Part shown: positions 24,617-32,639 of the stretch, piece by piece
Layout: every line of letters begins with the position of its first letter
How positions within the stretch are numbered: position 1 is the first letter of the stretch
Source: QNYZ01 sp964577615
GTDB lineage: Bacteria > Desulfobacterota > Desulfobacteria > Desulfobacterales > QNYZ01
Direction: 5' to 3'
Assembly (NCBI GenBank): GCA_964577615.1
Contig: CAZNZW010000013.1
Span: 1-55,280 of the forward strand
DNA length: 55,280 bases
Notes under the pieces: generated by a model
Databases searched by the model: none
Told to the model about the DNA's origin: nothing
Seen by the model: the letters and a program-made list of their open reading frames with translations, nothing else
Position numbers and translations under genes: made by a program

Positions 24617-27147
24617 GGGGTATCCTGTGTTTTGACAATCCGCGCCTGTCTGATTTCCCCGTCGCCTAAGGAAAAGATGGCTTTCAATACTTCCGATGGC
24701 CGAAGGGATGGCCCGGGCTTCCGGGTCAGGCAGAGGGTCAGCTGTCGATCGGCAGACAGCGTCACCGTGTGGACCATTTTTTTCAGGTCCAGCCGGGTGA
24801 CTTTTCCCTTGACGGTTCTTTTTTCATGCAGCCAGGTTTTCCGGGCGATAAACGCCTGTAAACATGACGGATCAAACTGCCCTGTCTGTAAATCGATTCG
24901 GTAGCAGACGACATCCGGCGGCTGCGATTGTTTTCGTCCTCCGGGCGGCATCACGCCGGTAACCGACAATCCGTCGGGCAGCTGGCTGTTCAGCCGGCCA
25001 GGGAGGGCGTCAATATTTGTATGGGATGGCACTTCAATGGTCAAGAATTCATTCAGGCTTTCCATGCCGACGGGGAGAGAATCGGCAAATGATATTTTCG
25101 GTTTGGGGTGAAATCCTTCGGTAAACTTCAGATCCACGCCGGCCCGGCGGAAAGCGCGGACAAAAATATTGACCATTTCCAGATGCCCGAAAAAACGCGC
25201 GTCATCGGTTTTGGTATAGGTCAGGTGCAATTTTTTATAGCTTTGCGGCGGGTTTTTCTCCCGATTTTCCCTGAAGGGGGCCTCCGGTGCGGCGGCATCG
25301 GCCGGATTTCCGGAAAATACAACCGGCGCAATGGTTTTAAAATCGCATACCCCGCACTGATAGCATTTTCCCTGCCGGCAGTCGCCCGTTGTCTGGCCAT
25401 CCAGGGCCCGCTGCCATTCTTTGACTAAAAAGGACCGGGACACCCGGGCGTCGATATGGTCCCAAGGCAGCGGATCATCGAAAGATCGCTGCCGGGTGGT
25501 GTAAAAATCGGCGTCGAGCCCCGTTTCGTCCATGGCCGCCTGCCACCGATCAAAGTCAAAATGGTCACTCCAGCCGTCAAATCGGCAGCCTTTCCGATGG
25601 GCCGCCACCAGCAGAGACGCCAGTCGCCGGTCGCCGCGGGAAAAAATTCCCTCGATCCAGCTCACCTCGGGCCGCTGCCATTTAAACCGGACCCGGGCGG
25701 GCTTGAGCTGTTCCCGCAGCCAGTCTATTTTCTGCCGGGATTCTTCCAGGGAAATCTGGGCATGCCATTGAAACGGCGTATGCGCCTTGGGGATAAACGT
25801 CGTTACGCTGACATTCATTCCCGGCCGGCGGCGGCCTTTGGGCGGGCGGATGCGGCGCAGGTCTTTAACCAGATCGACAATGGCCTGCAGGTCGTCACGG
25901 GTTTCCGTGGGCAGCCCGATCATAAAGTAGAGTTTGATGACCTGCCAGCCCTGTTCGAACACGAACCGGACACTCTTTTCAACGTCCGCCCGGGTAATGT
26001 TTTTGTTGATCAGGTCCCGCATCCGCTGGCTGCCCGCTTCCGGAGCAATGGTAAAGCCGGTTTTTCGTACTTTTTTGATGAGTCCGATCAGTTCCGGCGT
26101 CAGCGTATCGGCCCGCAGGGACGGAAAAGACACGGCCCGGTGATCGGCGGCATGCCGCGTCATCAGCTGGGTCAGCAAGGGGCCGATACACCCGTAATCG
26201 CCGGTGGACAGGGACAAAAGGGAAATTTCGTCGTAACCGGTGGCGTCAAGGCCCTTTTGTGTCAGCGACAGGATGGCTTCCGGCGCCCGGTCCCGCACGG
26301 GGCGATAAATCATACCGGCCTGGCAGAATCGGCATCCCCGGGTGCAGCCCCGGGAAATCTCCATGCGCAGCCGGTCGTGTACCGGCCGGCCATAGGGGAC
26401 GACAGGCGCGGCGGGAAAATCGGTCTGATTCAAATCCGGTAAAACGGCCCGCCGGACAGTGGGAAAATCCGGGTGGCGGGCGCTGAGGCGGGCATGACCG
26501 GCTGTATCAAAAACCACATCGAAAAACGAGGGAATATACATCCCTTCCACAGCCTGCCAGCGCCGCAAAAGGGCATCTTTTTCCGTGCCGCCTTCTTTTT
26601 TCCAGGCCATCCAGATGTCGGCCAGGGCCAGTATCGTCTCTTCACCGTCCCCGACGACCATGGCGTCAAAAAAAGGGGCCACCGGTTCCGGGTTGGCCGT
26701 GCAGGGGCCGCCGGCGATGATCAGTGGATCGGATTGGCGCCGGTCGGCGGCATAAAACGGGATCCCGGCCAGGTCCAGCATGGAGAGGATATTGGTATAA
26801 TTCAGCTCATACAGAAGGCTGAAGCCGATGATGTCAAAACGGCGCAGCGGCCGGCCCGATTCCAGGGCGGTCAGCGGCTGACCGGCGGCCTTCAGCCTGG
26901 CCTGCATATCCACATCCGGGGTAAAGACCCGTTCGGCGGCAATGTTATTCCGGCTGTTGAGGCGGTCATACAAGATCTGCATCCCGAAATGTGAGGTGCC
27001 GATTTCGTACATATCGGGAAAGGCCAGGGCCATGCGAAGATCAACGGCGCTCAGGTCTTTTTGAATGCGGTTGATTTCGTTGCCGAGGTAGCGGCTGGGC
27101 TGTCGCACCAGCGGTAGAATATCAGATAGTTTCGATTCGGTCATCAT
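24613..27147 (-). CDS. B12-binding-type radical SAM protein with C-terminal DUF2344 domain
   Basis: An 844-residue fusion. Residues of about 1-200 resemble the degenerate B12-binding-like region of TIGR03960 proteins. The radical SAM domain carries the cluster motif CTRGCRFC (CxxxCxxC, about residues 270-277). The last 230 residues or so are the DUF2344/TIGR03936 domain (YKKLHLTYTKTDDARFFGHLE region). In other species the two parts may be separate genes. The biochemical role is not established; its constant linkage to rng suggests RNA or ribosome modification (inference). A small Cys cluster (CRQGKCYQCGVCDF) between the domains may hold metal. The start has a weak ribosome-binding site; MM leaves a one-codon ambiguity. 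Confidence 0.9.
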   Translation of the reverse strand: MMTESKLSDILPLVRQPSRYLGNEINRIQKDLSAVDLRMALAFPDMYEIGTSHFGMQILYDRLNSRNNIAAERVFTPDVDMQARLKAAGQPLTALESGRPLRRFDIIGFSLLYELNYTNILSMLDLAGIPFYAADRRQSDPLIIAGGPCTANPEPVAPFFDAMVVGDGEETILALADIWMAWKKEGGTEKDALLRRWQAVEGMYIPSFFDVVFDTAGHARLSARHPDFPTVRRAVLPDLNQTDFPAAPVVPYGRPVHDRLRMEISRGCTRGCRFCQAGMIYRPVRDRAPEAILSLTQKGLDATGYDEISLLSLSTGDYGCIGPLLTQLMTRHAADHRAVSFPSLRADTLTPELIGLIKKVRKTGFTIAPEAGSQRMRDLINKNITRADVEKSVRFVFEQGWQVIKLYFMIGLPTETRDDLQAIVDLVKDLRRIRPPKGRRRPGMNVSVTTFIPKAHTPFQWHAQISLEESRQKIDWLREQLKPARVRFKWQRPEVSWIEGIFSRGDRRLASLLVAAHRKGCRFDGWSDHFDFDRWQAAMDETGLDADFYTTRQRSFDDPLPWDHIDARVSRSFLVKEWQRALDGQTTGDCRQGKCYQCGVCDFKTIAPVVFSGNPADAAAPEAPFRENREKNPPQSYKKLHLTYTKTDDARFFGHLEMVNIFVRAFRRAGVDLKFTEGFHPKPKISFADSLPVGMESLNEFLTIEVPSHTNIDALPGRLNSQLPDGLSVTGVMPPGGRKQSQPPDVVCYRIDLQTGQFDPSCLQAFIARKTWLHEKRTVKGKVTRLDLKKMVHTVTLSADRQLTLCLTRKPGPSLRPSEVLKAIFSLGDGEIRQARIVKTQDTP

Positions 27148-27448
27148 ATATCTATTTAAACGGTTTCCAGATTGGCGGCCAGCCGCTTCAGACTGACAGC
27201 ATCGTGGTTACAATTATGCGGGCAACAAAAAAAGCCTCGCCTGCGGATGGCGATCCGGCCGGATCTACCCATCTGACAATGCGGGCTTTACCAAATCTAA
27301 AGATACCAGACTAACCAGATGAAGACAACTCAAAAAGGTTCCGCCGGATTCGGCCGCAAATCAAGATTCAGCGAAAAGGAGAAGCGGATGCCGCCCAAGG
27401 GGCCGAACCCGGAAACCGGTGATGCCGGATGCCTGGCACGTTGCCGGG
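27148..27448. other. Intergenic region between the radical SAM gene and pit
   Basis: About 300 nt. An open frame on the plus strand runs into the end of pit and shows no recognisable protein, so I read this as non-coding. It holds a weak terminator-like element for the pit operon (27226-27253) and presumably the promoter of the radical SAM-rng-glnE transcript, which I could not pinpoint. Confidence 0.5.
27226..27253 (-). terminator. Weak terminator-like hairpin downstream of pit
   Basis: On the minus strand TCGCC and GGCGA pair around a 7-nt loop and are followed by AGGC and a run of seven T. The stem is only 5 bp, and the distance from the pit stop is about 200 nt. Confidence 0.35.
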
Positions 27449-28927
27449 TCATCCGCCAGCGCCGCTGGCGAATACTGTGTAAAGATGGGAAAGCGTGGAT
27501 TGCAGCGCGTGGTCGTGCTTTTTATCCTGATGGGTCAGGCGCCAGGCCGGTGAGATCGCCGCCAGCGCATCGGCCAGTTCCCATTTGTGCCTGAACGTGC
27601 GGCCCGCCAGCCGGGCCAGGTCTTTCTTCTGCCCGGCGGAAAGCCGGCGATCCGTATTGGAAACCGCATTCAGCCGGTCCGTCGTTATTTTCATGGGATG
27701 TATTTCAGCCGCACTCATCACCTGCGCCAGGCGTTTTGGCGGTATGGCGCGGCCCTTGGAAATGGCCCTTTTGAATGCGTTGGCCGTGGCAAATTCCACG
27801 CCTTCAAGCGTTCGCCACGGGCCGGTCGACAGGCCTGTTTTTTCGATTCGGCTGATGACTTCCGGTGTCAGCGAATATTTGACCGGATGGTAGGTATCCT
27901 GCTCAAAAACATTCTGCAGGAAAAAAAGAGACACAAAGCAGAAGATGCCGGCGATAACAGGCGTGATGACCCATCCGCTGCTGATCCCGCCCAGCAGCCG
28001 CCAGCGAATTCCCCGGCCGCCCTTCAACAGGCCGATACCGATCACCGCCCCCACGACTGCCTGGGAACTGGAAACCGGGACCAGCGGAATCGACGGCAGG
28101 CCATGCCGGATTAGAAAGCTCTCCAGACTTTGCGACGCAAAGAGGAAGAGGACGGTTGAATGGGCCGTCACCACCACAAAAGCGTCCACCGGAGACAGGC
28201 TGATAATCCCGCCGCCAACGGTTTCCATCACCCGCCGGGAATAAGTAAAAACCCCGACGGCAATCGCCACCCCGCCGATGAAAAACAGCTGCTGCGCGGA
28301 TGATAATGTGATCCAGCCGAAAAGGGAAATATCGGAAAAAGGCGAAACCGGGACAAAGACGCCCATGACGTTGGCGATATTGTTGGCCCCCAGACTGTAC
28401 GAACCGAAAGCCCCGATGATGAGCAGGCCGAATCGTGTCAGCGCGTCCTGGGTCAGCATGTGCGGCTTGAGGCGCCGGATGCCGAAAACAATCAGTTTGT
28501 AAAGGAAGACAGCGAAAACCGCAGAAATCAGCGGGCACAATATCCATGTGCCGACAATTTTTTTCAGTGCGGTGTAGTCGGTAAGGGACCCGGAAAAAAA
28601 GTTCCATCCGATAATCGCGCCCACAATTGCCTGGGACGTGGATACCGGATATTTGGCCCGGGTCATCAGATAAATACTGACGGCCGCGGAAAACGCAACG
28701 ATAAACGCGCCGGCCATGGCATTGACGGCCCCGAGTTTTCCAAGGGTATCGGATGCCCCCGCCCCGCTGACCACGGCGCCTAAAATAATAAAAATACTGC
28801 AGCAGACCGCCGCGGTTTTGAAGCGGATCATCTTGCTGCCGACAGCCGTGCCGAACACGTTGGAGGCATCGTTGGCCCCCAGGGACCATCCGAGAAACAG
28901 ACCACTGGAAAGAAAAAAAGCAAACAT
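27449..28927 (-). CDS. pit: Inorganic phosphate transporter, PiT family
   Basis: This 492-residue integral membrane protein takes up phosphate (as metal-phosphate in bacteria) using a cation gradient. The two inverted PiT signatures are present: LGANDASNVFGTAVG near residue 17 and LGANNIANVMGVFVP near residue 180. About ten hydrophobic segments are visible, plus a soluble stretch of roughly 120 residues at the C-terminus that is longer than usual. It starts nine bases after the PhoU-like gene ends, so the two are co-transcribed. Sulfate transport has been attributed to some PiT relatives, but the DUF47 partner favours phosphate. Confidence 0.92.
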   Translation of the reverse strand: MFAFFLSSGLFLGWSLGANDASNVFGTAVGSKMIRFKTAAVCCSIFIILGAVVSGAGASDTLGKLGAVNAMAGAFIVAFSAAVSIYLMTRAKYPVSTSQAIVGAIIGWNFFSGSLTDYTALKKIVGTWILCPLISAVFAVFLYKLIVFGIRRLKPHMLTQDALTRFGLLIIGAFGSYSLGANNIANVMGVFVPVSPFSDISLFGWITLSSAQQLFFIGGVAIAVGVFTYSRRVMETVGGGIISLSPVDAFVVVTAHSTVLFLFASQSLESFLIRHGLPSIPLVPVSSSQAVVGAVIGIGLLKGGRGIRWRLLGGISSGWVITPVIAGIFCFVSLFFLQNVFEQDTYHPVKYSLTPEVISRIEKTGLSTGPWRTLEGVEFATANAFKRAISKGRAIPPKRLAQVMSAAEIHPMKITTDRLNAVSNTDRRLSAGQKKDLARLAGRTFRHKWELADALAAISPAWRLTHQDKKHDHALQSTLSHLYTVFASGAGG

Positions 28928-28936
28928 GGCAGATCC

Positions 28937-29587
28937 CTATAGCGAGCGCTTGATGACAAAAATGCCGAGTTTATCCGCAACGTCCTCGGCCCGGTCGGCG
29001 ATTTTGTCCACATGACGCACAAAATCACGGAGCTGCATGCGATGGCTCAGCCGCATCTCTTTACGGCTGAATATATTCCGCTGAAGATCAGTTGAAATGA
29101 TGTCGGACTGGCTTTCCCAGTGAATCACCTTGTGCATGTGGTCATTGACGGCATCAATGTTTTTAAAAAATGCCCGGGCGGAAAGGACAATGGCCTCCAC
29201 GGAATTGACGACGCAGAGGGTCAGCTCTTCAAAATCGTCGTGAATTTCAGGGAAAAAATTGGGGCGTTCAATATCAAAGCGCCACAGGGCGCCTTTAAAC
29301 CGGTCGAGAAGGGCGTCCAGGCTTTCCAGAAGTTCAAGTACATCGCCCCTGGATTCGGGGATCAGGGTCTGCAGGTAGAGTTGTTTTTCCAGGTTTCGGC
29401 GCAGGGCATCGCCCTGATGCTCGATTTCGTAAATATCTTTCAGCCGTTTCTGGAAAGAGACCATTTTTCCCTGCAGATACGAATGAATTCCCCGCTGGAA
29501 GATCAGACCGGATTCGCTGACTTTGTCCATGAACTCATCGATCTGCTTGCTGATATCAAATCCTTTTTTCAGTATGGTAAACGCCAT
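28937..29587 (-). CDS. PhoU-like DUF47 family protein
   Basis: A 216-residue, all-helical cytoplasmic protein of the DUF47/TIGR00153 family, distantly related to PhoU. These proteins are almost always encoded next to a Pit transporter, where they are thought to regulate its activity. The predicted long helices (for example QKRLKDIYEIEHQGDALRR as a region around residue 50, and MRLSHRMQLRDFVRHVDKIADRAEDVADKLG near the end) carry the acidic clusters that bind metal in PhoU. It is the first gene of the pit operon. The upstream gap 29588-29943 contains no convincing gene. Confidence 0.88.
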   Translation of the reverse strand: MAFTILKKGFDISKQIDEFMDKVSESGLIFQRGIHSYLQGKMVSFQKRLKDIYEIEHQGDALRRNLEKQLYLQTLIPESRGDVLELLESLDALLDRFKGALWRFDIERPNFFPEIHDDFEELTLCVVNSVEAIVLSARAFFKNIDAVNDHMHKVIHWESQSDIISTDLQRNIFSRKEMRLSHRMQLRDFVRHVDKIADRAEDVADKLGIFVIKRSL

Positions 29588-29943
29588 GTTTCCGCCTCAC
29601 TGTTCCCGGTTGATAAACTGTGCCGTTCGATGGCCCCTGGTTTCGGGCCGATAAAACAAAAAAAGCACCCGGGTCCGCGCCTGCTGCAGACCCTGTGATG
29701 CACCTGAACCGTATATCATCATTTCTCCACGTTCGTCGAGAGAAAAAATGTCAATCCGGTTTTTTTCCGAAAACGGATGCAAAACAGGTGCCCGTCATTA
29801 TCCGGAAAATGCCCCGAGTATTGATGTGCCGATGAGACATGGAGCAAAATCCTTCTTGTTTTTTCAGCCGGATTCCGATTAAAATATGCCATTCTCACGG
29901 ATGCCGCAAATCCGCCGTTTTCTAAACCCGGAGGAGATAAACG
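29588..29943. other. Divergent intergenic region, no gene seen
   Basis: About 355 nt between the DUF47 gene (minus) and the CBS genes (plus). Short frames on both strands lack recognisable protein sequence. It must contain promoters for both directions; I could not place hexamers with confidence. The plus-strand ribosome-binding site CCCGGAGGAG lies at its right end. Confidence 0.45.
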
Positions 29944-30414
29944 ATGCAAATGACCGCCCGCGATGTGATGACACCCTGCCGTCATGCCTTAACACCGGAA
30001 CAGACGGTTGCAGACGCCGTCCGGGTTTTCCGCAAAGCTTCCGAAGATGAGGGCCGCAAGGTATTCGGCATGGTTGTCACCGACGCTGCGGATCGGCTGA
30101 TCGGCATGCTCTCGATGTACGACATCCTCTTGTTTATCCGCCCCAAGCACATCCACGTCTGGGGCACCATGGATGACATCGACATCTCCGGTCTGGTGGA
30201 TGCCGCCTGTCAGCAGGCCGGGGCGGTCCGGGTGGGAGATATCATGTCCACCGATCTGATCTCGGTTACCCCGGATACCCACCTGATGCTGCTGCTTGAT
30301 CTGATGATCAACAAGCATGTCCGCCGGATTCCCGTTCTTGAAGATGATCATATCCTCGGCATCGTCTATATATCCGACCTGTTCTACCATCTGCTCGACA
30401 AACTGACCGCATAG
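29944..30414 (+). CDS. CBS-domain pair protein
   Basis: A 156-residue stand-alone Bateman module with two CBS domains (about residues 4-65 and 95-152). Each starts with the usual core: ARDVMTPCRHALTPEQTV and VGDIMSTDLISVTPDTH. Such proteins typically bind adenine nucleotides or SAM and regulate a partner enzyme or channel; no catalytic domain is fused. A strong GGAGGAG ribosome-binding site precedes the ATG. It is followed after 11 nt by a second, larger CBS protein, so the pair forms a two-gene operon. The partner they regulate is not evident; the neighbours are phosphate transport and a cytidylate-kinase-like gene. Confidence 0.88.
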   Translation: MQMTARDVMTPCRHALTPEQTVADAVRVFRKASEDEGRKVFGMVVTDAADRLIGMLSMYDILLFIRPKHIHVWGTMDDIDISGLVDAACQQAGAVRVGDIMSTDLISVTPDTHLMLLLDLMINKHVRRIPVLEDDHILGIVYISDLFYHLLDKLTA

Positions 30415-30425
30415 GGAGGCACCCC

Positions 30426-31325
30426 ATGGCCATCATCGTTGCCCGCTCGGTACTGACCGGCCTGACCGTCAAAGATGCCATGCGGCGACAGTTTGTTCGT
30501 CTGCCGCAGACGATGAGTATCGATCACAGCATCAACTACCTGATCAAACACAAGGCCAACGCTCTGATGACGCTGGATGAAAAGGGACAACCGGCCGGCG
30601 TGGCGTCCAAGACCGATATCATGGGCGCCTACTATGCCGACCTGCCGATTGGCTCGCCGCTGTCGGATATCATGGTGGCCCCGCCGCTTTTCTGCTGCCG
30701 GGATGATTCTCTGGATACCGCGCTGGAGAAAATGCGCACCCTGGGCGTCTATCGGCTTTACGTCCGGGATCCGGCAGGTGAAGTGGCGGGCGCCCTGGCC
30801 TATCCGGACATGGTGGGGCTGCTGTACAGATACTGTCATACCTGTGAGTTCAGCCGGCATCTCCGGGGACCGGCCGAGGCCTCGGACGATCCGGTATCCC
30901 GGCTGACGGTCAGGGAAGTGATGACCGATCAGGTGGTCGCTGCCGCCGATTCCGACCCGTTGACGGCGGTGATGGAGCAGCTTTCCATGCATCGCTTCGG
31001 CGCCATGCTCATCGAAAGTGCCGATCATCTGCCCGTGGGCGTCGTCTCCAAGACCGACCTGATCCTGGCCTATAAACACGGGCTGCCGGCCGATACCCCG
31101 GCCCGCCGGATCATGACATCGCCGGTTCGTGCCTGTCTCCGCGACGACTACCTGGAAGATGCCATTCAACAGATGATCTTTGCCGGGATTCACCGCATGT
31201 TTGTTAAACACGGCCCGGCGGAAACGATTGCCGGCGTTCTCTCCCTTTCCGATGCCGCCCGTATCCGGTCGGGGTCCTGCCAGGCCTGTGTCAGCAGCCG
31301 GATTAAAGTGAATGCGGGTCAGTAG
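30426..31325 (+). CDS. Tandem four-CBS-domain protein
   Basis: A 299-residue protein consisting of four CBS domains, making two Bateman modules. Repeats begin at VKDAMRRQFVRLP (about residue 15), LSDIMVAPPLFCC (about 79), VREVMTDQVVAA (about 163) and ARRIMTSPVRACL (about 228). The matching phrases GVASKTDIMGAYYADLP and GVVSKTDLILAYKHGLP show that the gene arose by internal duplication of one module. The C-terminus contains SGSCQACVSSR, a possible two-cysteine metal or redox site. No enzymatic domain is present. It is presumably a nucleotide-sensing regulator acting with the smaller CBS protein encoded just upstream. Confidence 0.87.
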   Translation: MAIIVARSVLTGLTVKDAMRRQFVRLPQTMSIDHSINYLIKHKANALMTLDEKGQPAGVASKTDIMGAYYADLPIGSPLSDIMVAPPLFCCRDDSLDTALEKMRTLGVYRLYVRDPAGEVAGALAYPDMVGLLYRYCHTCEFSRHLRGPAEASDDPVSRLTVREVMTDQVVAAADSDPLTAVMEQLSMHRFGAMLIESADHLPVGVVSKTDLILAYKHGLPADTPARRIMTSPVRACLRDDYLEDAIQQMIFAGIHRMFVKHGPAETIAGVLSLSDAARIRSGSCQACVSSRIKVNAGQ

Positions 31326-31394
31326 TGAAGTTCGGTTTTCAAAAATTGGATTGGCCCGGAAGAAACGATAAGGTCCAAACAGGCCGGTACCGGA

Positions 31395-31994
31395 TCAGGG
31401 CCTGGTCAGGTGGACCATCAGATCCAGGGCGGTCGGCAGATCCATCCGGGCCATGTTTAACACCAGGTGATAAAGCGCGGGGTGATCGTAATCCTGCTTG
31501 CCCAGTTTGCGATAGAGATCGGCGCGGCGGAGATCTTCGTCCTGAACCTGGCGGGTGGCCTGCCGTTCGGGCAGGTCATTTTTCTTCATCAGGAAGCGGA
31601 TCCGGTTTTCAACAGTGTTGATAAGCAGAACATGGCGGGTGTCCGGATGATCGGCAAGGATATACTGGCTGCCCCTTCCCATGATGACGGCGTTGCCCTC
31701 GTCGGCAATCTGCGCAATGATCAGAACGAGATGTTCGAGAAACATCTGACCATTCCGGTCTCCCGGCTGGCCGGAGGTTGCCTTGTTTTCCGGGAACGTG
31801 GCGGCCAGCTGGGTAATGCGTTGTCCGGCTTTTCTGCCGAACGAAACCGGTCGGCCGGCCGGCGAGTTGATCTCCCGGGCAAAACGCTGAATGGTACCGC
31901 TGTCGGCAAAGGTGTAGCTTAATCGATCAGCCAGCAGCCGGCCCAGTGTCTGGCCACCGGCGCCGTACTGCCTGGAAATGGTGATGACTGCCAT
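31395..31994 (-). CDS. Cytidylate-kinase-like family protein
   Basis: A 199-residue P-loop kinase-like protein of the cytidylate-kinase-like family (PF13189). The N-terminus AVITISRQYGAGGQTLGRLLADRL resembles the Cmk nucleotide-binding start, with a P-loop of modified form (RQYGAGG). VIMGRGSQYIL (about residues 104-114) is typical of the family, and the LID-like Arg-rich stretch lies around 130-165. The true substrate is not known; many deltaproteobacteria carry several copies besides genuine Cmk, often beside signalling genes. The start ATG and its GGAGAA ribosome-binding site lie inside the 55-nt sequence repeated across the assembly gap, so the 5' context should be read from the collapsed sequence. 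Confidence 0.82.
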   Translation of the reverse strand: MAVITISRQYGAGGQTLGRLLADRLSYTFADSGTIQRFAREINSPAGRPVSFGRKAGQRITQLAATFPENKATSGQPGDRNGQMFLEHLVLIIAQIADEGNAVIMGRGSQYILADHPDTRHVLLINTVENRIRFLMKKNDLPERQATRQVQDEDLRRADLYRKLGKQDYDHPALYHLVLNMARMDLPTALDLMVHLTRP

Positions 31995-32018
31995 GGACGA
32001 TTCTCCGTTGGTCGGCGG
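31964..32018. repeat. 55-nt contig-end overlap, left copy
   Basis: Identical to 32119-32173 and directly abuts the run of 100 N. Its exact identity and position at the contig edge mark it as a k-mer overlap left by the assembler, not a biological repeat. Confidence 0.9.
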
Positions 32019-32118
32019 NNNNNNNNNNNNNNNNNNNNNNNNNNNNNNNNNNNNNNNNNNNNNNNNNNNNNNNNNNNNNNNNNNNNNNNNNNNNNNNNNN
32101 NNNNNNNNNNNNNNNNNN
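32019..32118. other. Assembly gap (100 N)
   Basis: A run of exactly 100 N, the conventional filler for a gap of unknown size. Because both flanks share an identical 55-nt end, the contigs most likely overlap and the real gap is probably zero. Confidence 0.95.
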
Positions 32119-32173
32119 CGTACTGCCTGGAAATGGTGATGACTGCCATGGACGATTCTCCGTTGGTCGGCGG
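32119..32173. repeat. 55-nt contig-end overlap, right copy
   Basis: Identical to 31964-32018. Collapsing the two copies would join the cytidylate-kinase-like gene to the sequence upstream of it, about 100 nt from the response-regulator gene. Confidence 0.9.
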
Positions 32174-32246
32174 CCGCTGTGTCCGGGAAGGTGGCGTTGG
32201 CACGCTTTCCGCACGGCGGATTGTCCGCATTTGAATGTCGGCTTTT

Positions 32247-32639
32247 TCAGGCCAGTATTTTTTTGATCGTTTCGGCCAGCACGGTCGGTTCAATCGGCTT
32301 TTCGAAATATATTTCCGGCTCCGGGACCGGTTCTCCCCCGAATTCGGTCAACGCATTCTGGGACCGGATAAATGTTTTCCGGGCAATACCGGACAGCATG
32401 ATCACCTGAATATTTTTCAGCGCAGTATCGGTTTTCAGCTCCCGGTACAGGCGGATACCGCTTTGCCGGGGCATCAATACGTCGAGGATCACCAGGTCCG
32501 GGGCTTCCTGTTTGAGTATTTTCAATCCTTCCTCGCCATTTTCCGCCTCGATGGGGATAAACCCGCTTTCTTCCACAACCGTTGCGTTAAACAACCGGGC
32601 ATCGGGATCATCGTCCACAATCAGAACTTTTTTACGCAT
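32247..32639 (-). CDS. Single-domain response regulator (CheY-like receiver)
   Basis: A 130-residue stand-alone receiver domain without an output domain. The acidic pocket is VDDDPDAR (8-15), the phosphoacceptor is Asp53 in ILDVLMP, the switch Ser is in MLSGI (about 83), and the conserved Lys114 is in FEKPIEP. It would receive phosphate from the histidine kinase gene, whose end it overlaps by eight bases (ATGCGTAA contains both the start and the stop). With no DNA-binding domain it probably acts by protein contact or passes phosphate on. An insert (TEFGGEPVPEPEI) before the conserved lysine makes the beta4-beta5 region longer than in CheY. Confidence 0.9.
   Translation of the reverse strand: MRKKVLIVDDDPDARLFNATVVEESGFIPIEAENGEEGLKILKQEAPDLVILDVLMPRQSGIRLYRELKTDTALKNIQVIMLSGIARKTFIRSQNALTEFGGEPVPEPEIYFEKPIEPTVLAETIKKILA

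Noticed and set aside
27319..27594. A 91-codon plus-strand frame overlapping the end of pit
   Set aside because: Its second half is antisense to the Pit C-terminus and the sequence is basic low-complexity without a domain.
31919..32293. Minus-strand frames running through the N run
   Set aside because: They cross unknown bases and a duplicated contig end; the translated parts repeat the cytidylate-kinase-like start out of frame.
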